A DNA stretch of 19,036 nt from the NCBI GenBank assembly GCA_023250385.1, contig JAHFAU010000017.1:1-19036 (forward strand). The letters are read 5' to 3'. Below the pieces are notes generated by a model, which made no database searches, was not told the origin of the DNA, and saw nothing but the letters and a program-made list of their open reading frames with translations. The position numbers and the translations under genes were made by a program. Below, one piece after another: positions 5,906-11,412 of the stretch. The DNA is from Anaerolineales bacterium. Lineage in GTDB: Bacteria; Chloroflexota; Anaerolineae; Anaerolineales; E44-bin32. The stretch's first letter is position 1, and every line of letters starts with the position of its first letter.

Positions 5906-7148
5906 GCTCTGCCTCCGGGATGGGTTGGGTAGCCAGCAGCGGGAGGGTGAAGTAGATCCGGGTACCGGTCCCCTCCCGGCTCTCGACTCCGATCTCGCCA
6001 TTATGAGCTTCGATGATCTTGCGACAAATATACAGCCCGAGGCCGGTGCCGCGGACGTTGGAATTCTGCTCCGGCACCCGATAGAAGCGTTCAAAAAGAT
6101 GGGGGATATGCTGCGGCGCGATCCCCGGGCCGGTGTCCTCGACCTCGATCCGCACCTGGTTGTCGTGGCTGTGGGAACGAATTCGGACAACCGAATTGGG
6201 CGCGTACTTGTTCGCATTTGAAAGCAGATTGTCGATTACCTGCGAAACCCGGGTCGGATCTACGTAGACGCTCGGCAAGTCTTCCGGCAGCTCGACGTCC
6301 AGCTTCATTTCCGGATAAGCGGACTTCGTGCGAGAGACCGAATCTCGGATCAAGCCTCCCAGCATGATCGGCTCGCGGGTCATTCCCAGGGTTCCGGTCT
6401 CGAGCCGCGAAGAGTCGAGCAAGTTGTCGATGAGCTCTCGGAGCCGATCGGCTTCCTCATCGACAATTTGCAGGAACTCCATCCGGGTTTCGGGCTCCCA
6501 GGTGGCGTCTTTGCGCATCAGGGTCGTCACATAGCCTTTGATAAAGCCGAGCGGAGTGCGCAGCTCGTGTGAGATCGTCGAAATGAACTCGTCTTGCATC
6601 CGGGCCAACTCACGCTGGGCCTCCAGGGTCGCGATCCGGCGGGCCATGCGGCGATTCTCTAACAGCTGCCCGACGTGCCAGGCGACGAACTCGGCCAGCC
6701 GGATATGCTCCGGCGGGTAGGACGGACCGCCGAATCGACCGAAGACGAGCCCGCCGACGCATCGGCCGTGCACCATCATGGGTAGCCCCAGGTAATCGCG
6801 GCGGCGCTCCCGGCCTTGCACCGCGGTGCCGGCATCTTCCTGGCGCAGAATTGTTTGGCCGCTTCGATAGGCCTCGATGGCTGCTGGCTCGCCCCAGGCC
6901 AGATCGGCCTCCCGCGATCGACCACGGCCCAGCGCCAGCGCGTAAGCCGGCTCGAGCTGCCCGGTCTCTTCATTGGTAAGAAAGAGCGAAACCACGTCGA
7001 AGATGAAAATTGTGCGGGAAAGCCGAAAGACTGCGTCCAGCCCGGCTTCGGTGTCGTAGGTCTCGGCCACGATCCGCGCGATGGCATATACGGCGTTCAG
7101 CTCCGTGCCGTGGGTCAATGGCCCCGGGCGGACCAACGGTCCGGTCAT
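5895..7148 (-). CDS. Soluble sensor histidine kinase with GAF domain
   Basis: 417 aa with no membrane helix. A GAF-type sensor domain covers about 16-165 (NAVYAIARIVAETYDTEAGL to FVAWHVGQLLENR), and a short coiled linker follows. The dimerisation/phospho-acceptor helix has His194 in ISTISHELRTPL. The HATPase catalytic domain has its N box at LLSNANKYAP, G1 at DTGPGI, an F box at LFERFYR and G2 at GTGLGLYI. It belongs to the HisKA class and should autophosphorylate and pass phosphate to the OmpR-type regulator just downstream. Its ATG overlaps the stop of the preceding kinase gene by 4 bp (ATGA). The signal bound by GAF cannot be read from sequence; the segment IFIFDVVSLFL is the typical buried GAF strand. 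Confidence 0.95.
   Translation of the reverse strand: MTGPLVRPGPLTHGTELNAVYAIARIVAETYDTEAGLDAVFRLSRTIFIFDVVSLFLTNEETGQLEPAYALALGRGRSREADLAWGEPAAIEAYRSGQTILRQEDAGTAVQGRERRRDYLGLPMMVHGRCVGGLVFGRFGGPSYPPEHIRLAEFVAWHVGQLLENRRMARRIATLEAQRELARMQDEFISTISHELRTPLGFIKGYVTTLMRKDATWEPETRMEFLQIVDEEADRLRELIDNLLDSSRLETGTLGMTREPIMLGGLIRDSVSRTKSAYPEMKLDVELPEDLPSVYVDPTRVSQVIDNLLSNANKYAPNSVVRIRSHSHDNQVRIEVEDTGPGIAPQHIPHLFERFYRVPEQNSNVRGTGLGLYICRKIIEAHNGEIGVESREGTGTRIYFTLPLLATQPIPEAEHER
5912..5916 (-). promoter_or_regulatory. Shine-Dalgarno of the OmpR-type regulator
   Basis: Minus-strand GGAGG, 6 nt before the ATG at 5905, inside the end of the upstream kinase gene. It fixes the start of the regulator. Confidence 0.7.
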
Positions 7149-8317
7149 GCAGGATCAGCAGCGAGTGGGAGATCGAAGCGGAATGTGCTTCCGGAGTTTT
7201 CCGTGCTTTCCACGAGAATCGAAGCCCCGTGCGCGCTCACGATTTGCTTGACCAGCGCGAGCCCCAGCCCGGTTCCGCCGCGGCGACGAGTCGGCGATCC
7301 ATCGAGTTGATGGAAGGGCTCGAAGATTTCCTCCAACTTGTCGGAGGGGATGCCCATCCCCGTGTCGGAGACGGCGACTGTCACGAAGCGGTCGACCTGC
7401 TCTGCCCAGAGTTTCACCCGGCCTCCGGTCGGCGTGAACTTGATCCCATTATCGACCAATTGGTAGAGGACCCAACTTAGCTTGTCCATGTCGGCCTGGA
7501 CATAGGGCAGCCCACGGTCGACCGAGAGCTGAACCGAGACGCCTGCCAAGGCCGCCTTGTCTTTGGATCGATCGAGGACCGCCTCGGCGAGCTGAGCAAG
7601 CTGGGCGGGCCGCAGGTCCAATGCCAACCCTTCCCGGGAGGCCGTAGAGAATGCAATCAGATCCTCAATCAAGTGCTCCAGCCGCAGTGTGGCCCGGCTG
7701 ATCACTGAAACCGCTTTGCCCTGCTCGGGGGTAAGTTTGCCGAGCTCCTGTTCTTCCAGCAGCTCCACGTAACCCTTGACGTGGGCAAGCGGGGTACGCA
7801 GTTCGTGCGAGACATTCGAGATCAAGTTGGTCTTGAGCGTGTTCAATTCCTGGAGTCGGCCGAGGGCTTGGCGGAGTTCGGCAGTCCGTTCGGACACCCG
7901 CAGCTCGAGGTTCCGGTTCGCCTCTTGCAGGGCGGCGTGAAGCTCGATGATCTGGCTGGTGATTGCCCGGTCGATCGTCTCCCGATCGACCATCTCGAGC
8001 TCGACCAGGGTCTGCCCAAGCAGGCGGCGTTCTCCAAGTTTGGCGAGTTCTTTCTGGTGGACGAGGGCGGATTCCAACTGCCCGGTCGTCAACAAGCCTC
8101 GGAGCACCAGGTACTCGCCCAGCCGAGGAACGAAGGCCGCCGGAGTTTCGGCCAGCGGGGCTGTGTCCGGGACGCCGGCCAGATAGGCTCGCTCAGCGAG
8201 CAGCGCCAGCAATGCCAAATCGACCCCGCAGCTGGGGCAGGTCCGGGAATCCCCAGGCATGATAAAGGAACACTGGGGGCAAGCTATGGAGCTGGTTGTA
8301 ACAGGGGCCTCAGACAT
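7145..8317 (-). CDS. Histidine kinase with zinc ribbon and MshEN-like sensor module
   Basis: 390 aa, soluble. Domain order: zinc ribbon with Cys13, 16, 27 and 30 (CPQC-X10-CPSC); a GspE/MshE N-terminal-like module at about 65-122 made of two 24-residue repeats (RLGEYLVLRGLL at 65, LLGQTLVELEMV at 99), each with L-G-x-x-L-V at positions 2-7 and closing in Gln; a coiled coil at about 123-165; HisKA with His171 in ISNVSHELRTPL; and HATPase with DNGIKFTP, DTGMGI, IFEPFHQL and GGTGLGLAL. In secretion ATPases the repeated module binds c-di-GMP, so this kinase may sense that messenger (inference). It is first in the kinase-kinase-regulator unit, overlaps the second kinase by ATGA, and is divergent from a stand-alone receiver gene. 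Confidence 0.93.
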   Translation of the reverse strand: MSEAPVTTSSIACPQCSFIMPGDSRTCPSCGVDLALLALLAERAYLAGVPDTAPLAETPAAFVPRLGEYLVLRGLLTTGQLESALVHQKELAKLGERRLLGQTLVELEMVDRETIDRAITSQIIELHAALQEANRNLELRVSERTAELRQALGRLQELNTLKTNLISNVSHELRTPLAHVKGYVELLEEQELGKLTPEQGKAVSVISRATLRLEHLIEDLIAFSTASREGLALDLRPAQLAQLAEAVLDRSKDKAALAGVSVQLSVDRGLPYVQADMDKLSWVLYQLVDNGIKFTPTGGRVKLWAEQVDRFVTVAVSDTGMGIPSDKLEEIFEPFHQLDGSPTRRRGGTGLGLALVKQIVSAHGASILVESTENSGSTFRFDLPLAADPA

Positions 8318-8338
8318 GCTCGAAGCGGGCTCGCGGGT

Positions 8339-8367
8339 ATATTAGCCGCTCCAGGTAAGAGCGGCAA
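8339..8367 (-). promoter_or_regulatory. Promoter of the two-kinase unit
   Basis: Minus-strand TTGCCG (8367-8362), exactly 17 bp, then TAATAT (8344-8339). Transcription would start about 15 nt before the ATG at 8317. The leader has no clear Shine-Dalgarno sequence. Confidence 0.5.
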
Positions 8368-8380
8368 GTGGAAGGTAGTA

Positions 8381-8400
8381 CTGCAAGGTCTCTGTAAGGT
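8381..8400 (+). repeat. Two 9-bp direct repeats with 11-bp period, possible regulator site
   Basis: CTGCAAGGT (8381-8389) and CTGTAAGGT (8392-8400) differ at one base and start 11 bp apart, about one helical turn. A third AAGGT is at 8372-8376. Direct repeats of this period are the usual operator form of OmpR/PhoB-type regulators. The site lies between the divergent kinase unit and receiver gene, just upstream of the receiver's candidate -10. Confidence 0.45.
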
Positions 8401-8421
8401 TCGAGGCCGGCCTTCCTGTCG

Positions 8422-8427
8422 GATAAT
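8422..8427 (+). promoter_or_regulatory. Candidate -10 of the orphan receiver gene
   Basis: GATAAT (5 of 6 to TATAAT), 25 nt before the ATG at 8453. No good -35 is present, which suits a promoter that needs an activator bound at the direct repeats just upstream. Confidence 0.4.
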
Positions 8428-8441
8428 GGGACGGATGAACT

Positions 8442-8446
8442 AGGAG
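8442..8446 (+). promoter_or_regulatory. Shine-Dalgarno of the orphan receiver gene
   Basis: AGGAG, 6 nt before the ATG at 8453, fixing that start. Confidence 0.65.
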
Positions 8447-8452
8447 CGCAAG

Positions 8453-8848
8453 ATGGCGATCGAAGTTCTCTTAATTGATGACGACCCAGACCTCTCTACG
8501 ATGCTGCGCACACTCTTGCGCGGGCAGGACTTCCAGATCAAGGCTGTGTTTTCGAGCGAGGACGGCATCTCTAAGGTCCAGAATCCGGAATCGACCCCCG
8601 ATGTAGTCATCTTGGACCTGCTCATGCCAGAGGTCGATGGCTGGGAGGTTTGCGAGCGAATTCGGTCGTTTTCGGACGTTCCGATCCTGATCCTATCCGC
8701 CCTGGGCTCGCCGGGAAGTGTCGCCCGGGCCTTGGACGCGGGTGCGGACGACTATCTGATCAAGCCGGTCCATGCCAGCCTACTCGCCTCTCGGCTGCGG
8801 ACTCTCGTGCGGCGCAAGGCTTTGAACCCGAATATCCAGGCTGCCTGA
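8453..8848 (+). CDS. Stand-alone receiver-domain response regulator
   Basis: 131 aa consisting of one receiver domain and a short tail, with no output domain. Acidic residues D10-D11 lie in LLIDDDPDL, phospho-acceptor D55 in VVILDLLMPEVDGW, switch Ser82 in ILSALG and K104 in YLIKPVH. All catalytic positions are intact, so it should accept phosphate. Without an effector domain it may work by protein contact or as a phosphate shuttle or sink for the two kinases encoded divergently. The 135-bp intergenic region carries promoters for both directions and direct repeats. A strong intrinsic terminator follows 27 bp after the stop codon. Confidence 0.93.
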   Translation: MAIEVLLIDDDPDLSTMLRTLLRGQDFQIKAVFSSEDGISKVQNPESTPDVVILDLLMPEVDGWEVCERIRSFSDVPILILSALGSPGSVARALDAGADDYLIKPVHASLLASRLRTLVRRKALNPNIQAA

Positions 8849-8875
8849 AATCAGCCTCCTCCCTTGGGAAAGAAA

Positions 8876-8907
8876 GCCACGCAGCGAAGGCTGCGTGGCA
8901 GCTTTTT
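8876..8907 (+). terminator. Intrinsic terminator between convergent units
   Basis: A perfect 10-bp stem, GCCACGCAGC (8876-8885) and GCTGCGTGGC (8890-8899), with loop GAAG, followed by AGC and TTTTT at 8903-8907. The opposite strand has AAAGAAA before the stem, so it may also terminate the DUF503 unit coming from the right. Confidence 0.88.
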
Positions 8908-8930
8908 AAGCGCCGGATTACTCGGGGAAG

Positions 8931-9215
8931 TCAGAGAATCGTGACCTGCTGGTCTACAATCTGCAGGTCAGGCCGGAGCTGCTCGAGCCAGCTCGGGATT
9001 CCGGCCAGCAGCTGTTCCCCATGCCGGTTGCTGTTGCTCACCACGACGCAGGCAATCACGGCTGCGCGGTGAGCGTCCTGACGATCGATTTCCGCAGCCG
9101 ACACATTGAACTGCCGGTGCAATGCGGCAAGCAGCGGCTTCAGCCGGCCGCGCTTCTCCTTTAAAGAAGCACAACCCGGCAGATGCAGCTCGAGGGTAAG
9201 CGCAACCACGTTCAT
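8931..9215 (-). CDS. DUF503/YlxP-family protein
   Basis: 94 aa, a typical length for this small ferredoxin-like-fold family. The diagnostic start is MNVVALTLELHLPGCASLKE, where LHLPGCxSLKEKR is the family signature, followed by KPLLAALHRQFNVSAAEIDR and a C-terminal strand. The start at 9215 is chosen because family homology begins there and because its ATG overlaps the TGA of the LipM-like gene (ATGA); a longer open frame to 9374 lies entirely inside that gene. In Firmicutes the homologue sits with translation and ribosome-maturation genes, and no biochemical activity is established. Coupling to a lipoylation gene is a different context. Confidence 0.88.
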   Translation of the reverse strand: MNVVALTLELHLPGCASLKEKRGRLKPLLAALHRQFNVSAAEIDRQDAHRAAVIACVVVSNSNRHGEQLLAGIPSWLEQLRPDLQIVDQQVTIL

Positions 9216-10027
9216 CGGCGAACCGGCCCCTCGGCGAGCGAGTGCCGCTCGGCAGACAACTGCTCGCTGCGCCTGGCTTCGGCCCGAGTTGGTGGGCCTT
9301 CCATCAGTTCGAGCTCTAGTGCTTCTCGGAATCCAGTTGCCAATGCCGTTGCGGCGGTCTCCCAACCGATCCACCGCCCGAGGGCTTGCTCGATCGTGGC
9401 AGCCGCCCGGCGGACCCTTCGCGTCGCCTGCTCACGATCCGGCAGCCGCAGGACCGAACAAATCCTACCCAGATCGCCGGCCAAGGGCAGTGATCCGTGC
9501 TGCAGGACGGCGCCCGACCGGCGCCGCTGCGCAGATCCCAGCAACTTCCTGCCGGCCCAGGTGATTTCGTAGGGACCCGGGACCTCGAAGCAGATTGGAC
9601 TGGAACCGTTTTCGGAGGGGGAGGGTTTCGGGCTCAGGCGGAGTTCAGCCCCTAGTCCAAGCAACTGGAGTCCACGTAGGAGAGCGGCACTCAGTCGTTC
9701 GTAACTCGCCAGCACACCGCCGGCGAACAGCGGATCGGCGGCATTCCCGGCCACCGAATAGGTAAGTTCATCGGTGTGCAGGATAGCCTTGCCTCCGGTC
9801 GGGCGGCGGACCAGATCCCACCCTAGCTCGCCCAGGTTGTCGAGGTCCACCGCATCGATGGACTGGGCATGGCCGAGCGAGAGGCACGGCGGCGTCCAAG
9901 CGTAGAGCCGCAAAGTGGGAGGTGACTCGCCGGCCGCGACTCCTTCCAGGATTGCTTCGTCCAGGGCCATGTTTTCCGCCCCGGCGGCCGGCGGGGACGT
10001 GATCAGACGCCAGCGGACAGCGGCCAT
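9212..10027 (-). CDS. lipM: LipM-like octanoyltransferase (LplA/LipB/BPL superfamily)
   Basis: 271 aa. Family core: RWRLITSPPAAGAENMALDE at the start, RRPTGGKAILH at 74-84 (acyl-binding loop), ELTYSV at 87-92 and GRKLLGSAQRR at 159-169 with the conserved Lys161. Cys146 in SPICFEVPGPYEI sits where octanoyl-ACP:protein transferases of the LipM type carry the catalytic Cys; ATP-dependent LplA ligases lack it. I therefore favour transfer of octanoate from ACP to GcvH or E2 proteins as the first step of lipoate synthesis. The start is set at 10027, not at the longer ATG at 10105, because TATAAT lies just upstream and homology begins at RWRL. lipA is not in the window. The Arg/Glu-rich tail (about 245-271) is not conserved in families I know. 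Confidence 0.88.
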   Translation of the reverse strand: MAAVRWRLITSPPAAGAENMALDEAILEGVAAGESPPTLRLYAWTPPCLSLGHAQSIDAVDLDNLGELGWDLVRRPTGGKAILHTDELTYSVAGNAADPLFAGGVLASYERLSAALLRGLQLLGLGAELRLSPKPSPSENGSSPICFEVPGPYEITWAGRKLLGSAQRRRSGAVLQHGSLPLAGDLGRICSVLRLPDREQATRRVRRAAATIEQALGRWIGWETAATALATGFREALELELMEGPPTRAEARRSEQLSAERHSLAEGPVRR

Positions 10028-10034
10028 CCGCGGG

Positions 10035-10040
10035 ATTATA
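10035..10040 (-). promoter_or_regulatory. -10 element of lipM (leaderless)
   Basis: Minus-strand TATAAT followed by 7 nt (CCCGCGG) and the ATG at 10027. Same geometry as the mutM and adenosyltransferase starts. No -35 match. Confidence 0.6.
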
Positions 10041-10053
10041 CCTAGCGGACCGG

Positions 10054-10064
10054 TATGGTAGACT
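10054..10064 (+). promoter_or_regulatory. Candidate -10 of the solute-binding lipoprotein gene
   Basis: Either TATGGT (10054-10059) or the extended form TGGTAGACT (10056-10064, TGnTAnnnT). It faces away from the lipM -10. If used, transcription starts downstream of the ATG at 10055, which would favour a later start for that gene. Confidence 0.3.
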
Positions 10065-11380
10065 GCCCGCCAAGTCGCCCCCGGTTCCTCCACTTGACCA
10101 ATCATCTGTTCACATCCTCGCAGTTGCGGCGCGGGTCGATCGTCTGGGTCGCCCTGCTGGCCGCTTGTTCAGCACCTAGCCCGGCGCCGACAGTTACCGC
10201 CCCGCCGGCGACTCCGACGGCGACAGCCGCGCCAACCGCCCCAGCTCAACAGGCCGAGCCGGTCAAAGACTCCCGGGGGACGTTGAGTATCTGGGTAACA
10301 TGGGGCCCGGAAGGAGTGAGGGCGCTGAACGAGCTGATCCGCTCCTTCCAATCCAACCGGCCCGGGGTAACTTTCGCGCTGGCCTACGTTCCGGCCGATG
10401 AACTCCGGCAGACTCTCGAGCAAGCTTCTGCCGGCGGGCAATTGCCGTCTCTGTTTTTCGGACCCTCGATGTGGGGACCCGAATTACTCCAAGCCGGGTT
10501 GATCCGCGACCTTTCCGACCAGCCGATTGAACAAGTCAAGGCGATCGTGAACAGCCTGGCCTGGAGTCAGGTAATCCAGCAGGATCACGTGCTCGGGCTG
10601 CCGGTCCAGTTGGAAGGCAATGTCCTCTACCGCAATCGCGAGCTGGCACCCGTGCCGGCGGCCACGGTCGAGGGGCTGGTCGAATCGTCCCGTGGGTTTC
10701 GCGGGACGCCGGCTGTAGGGATGAACGTGGATTACGGATACTCGACGATCGTTCCGTTCGCTAACGCGTGCGGGGGTCAACTCATCCAGGCGGGGTCGCC
10801 GCCCGATTTGCAGGGAACTCTCGGACCCTGTTGGTTGTCTTTGCTCCAAGAGCTGAGCCGGGCGGGCCCGGTCGCATTCAATACCGACCTGGACCGAGAA
10901 GCGTTCCGGTCCGGCCAGGCAGGCTGGCTGATCGACAGCACGGAGATGTACGAGGCATTGGCTGCCTCCCTCGGAGAAGCGAAGCTCGCGGTGGATCCGT
11001 GGCCGATCAATGAGGCTACCGGCGAGCCGCTGGCAGGATACGTCTGGGGAGAGAATCTCTACTTTCGAAATGGAATGGAGCCGGCCCAGCTCGAGCTCGC
11101 GTGGGAGTTTTCAACCTTTCTGCTCTCCGCCGAGTCGCAGCAATCGCTCAGCAGCCCGGTCGGAGCCGGAAACCTCCCGGTCCATGCCGGCACCTTCCCC
11201 CTGGTGGGGGTGTACGGGCAAATGTACCAGGCGCTGCTGGGCGGAATTTCCCGGCCGCTCGATCCACCGGCGGCAGAAATCGCCGAGATCCTGGAACGGG
11301 CGGCCCGCGCGGTCGCGGTTCAGGGGACATCAGTCGAGATCGCGCTGCGCAGGGCGCTGGAAGAACTCGCAGATGTATAA
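10055..11380 (+). CDS. Solute-binding lipoprotein (family 1 / sugar-type)
   Basis: Up to 441 aa. A lipoprotein signal ends in the lipobox ALLAAC (Cys38 in the longest form), followed by a Pro/Thr/Ala linker (about 40-68) that spaces the domain from the membrane. The mature part shows the family-1 binding-protein fold: SIWVTWGPEGVRALNELI, ALAYVPADELRQTLEQA, then SLFFGPSMWGPELLQAGLIR (hinge/ligand region) and AFRSGQAGWLIDSTEMYEAL. It should bind a sugar or oligosaccharide for an ABC importer, but no permease or ATPase is adjacent. The start is unresolved: ATG 10055 gives a very long n-region, while TTG at 10094 or 10124 (MRRGSIVWVALLAAC) gives a normal lipoprotein signal. None has a Shine-Dalgarno sequence. 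Confidence 0.88.
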   Translation: MVDCPPSRPRFLHLTNHLFTSSQLRRGSIVWVALLAACSAPSPAPTVTAPPATPTATAAPTAPAQQAEPVKDSRGTLSIWVTWGPEGVRALNELIRSFQSNRPGVTFALAYVPADELRQTLEQASAGGQLPSLFFGPSMWGPELLQAGLIRDLSDQPIEQVKAIVNSLAWSQVIQQDHVLGLPVQLEGNVLYRNRELAPVPAATVEGLVESSRGFRGTPAVGMNVDYGYSTIVPFANACGGQLIQAGSPPDLQGTLGPCWLSLLQELSRAGPVAFNTDLDREAFRSGQAGWLIDSTEMYEALAASLGEAKLAVDPWPINEATGEPLAGYVWGENLYFRNGMEPAQLELAWEFSTFLLSAESQQSLSSPVGAGNLPVHAGTFPLVGVYGQMYQALLGGISRPLDPPAAEIAEILERAARAVAVQGTSVEIALRRALEELADV

Positions 11381-11381
11381 T
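11376..11381 (+). promoter_or_regulatory. Candidate -10 of the tRNA nucleotidyltransferase gene
   Basis: Perfect TATAAT whose TAA (11378-11380) is also the stop codon of the upstream lipoprotein gene. Predicted start near 11388, inside the inverted repeat that follows. No -35 match. Confidence 0.45.
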
Positions 11382-11412
11382 CCTCGGCCGAAACCTTTTA
11401 AGGTTGCCGAGG
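11382..11412 (+). repeat. Interrupted inverted repeat abutting the nucleotidyltransferase start
   Basis: The outer arms CCTCGGC (11382-11388) and GCCGAGG (11406-11412) and inner arms AACCTT (11392-11397) and AAGGTT (11400-11405) are perfectly complementary, with CGA bulged on the left and TT at the centre. The last base touches the ATG at 11413. It could be an operator, or an RNA hairpin hiding the start if transcription comes from upstream. Confidence 0.55.

Noticed and set aside
5906..6217. N-terminal extension of the OmpR-type regulator to 6217
   Set aside because: The extra 104 residues are the shadow of the kinase HATPase region in another frame. Receiver homology and a Shine-Dalgarno sequence start at 5905.
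8395..8410. tRNA-like T-arm string (GGTTCGAG)
   Set aside because: No acceptor stem, anticodon arm or CCA context around it; it lies in the promoter region of the orphan receiver.
9216..9374. Longer DUF503 start at 9374
   Set aside because: The extension lies wholly within the LipM-like gene and is Arg-rich without homology. The ATGA overlap at 9212-9215 gives a normal start.
10028..10105. Longer LipM-like start at 10105
   Set aside because: The extra 26 residues lie upstream of the TATAAT at 10035-10040 and outside family homology; they also run into the divergent promoter region.
11101..11412. Extension of the nucleotidyltransferase frame to 11101
   Set aside because: It overlaps the solute-binding protein gene in another frame, shows no domain, and DHH homology begins exactly at 11413.
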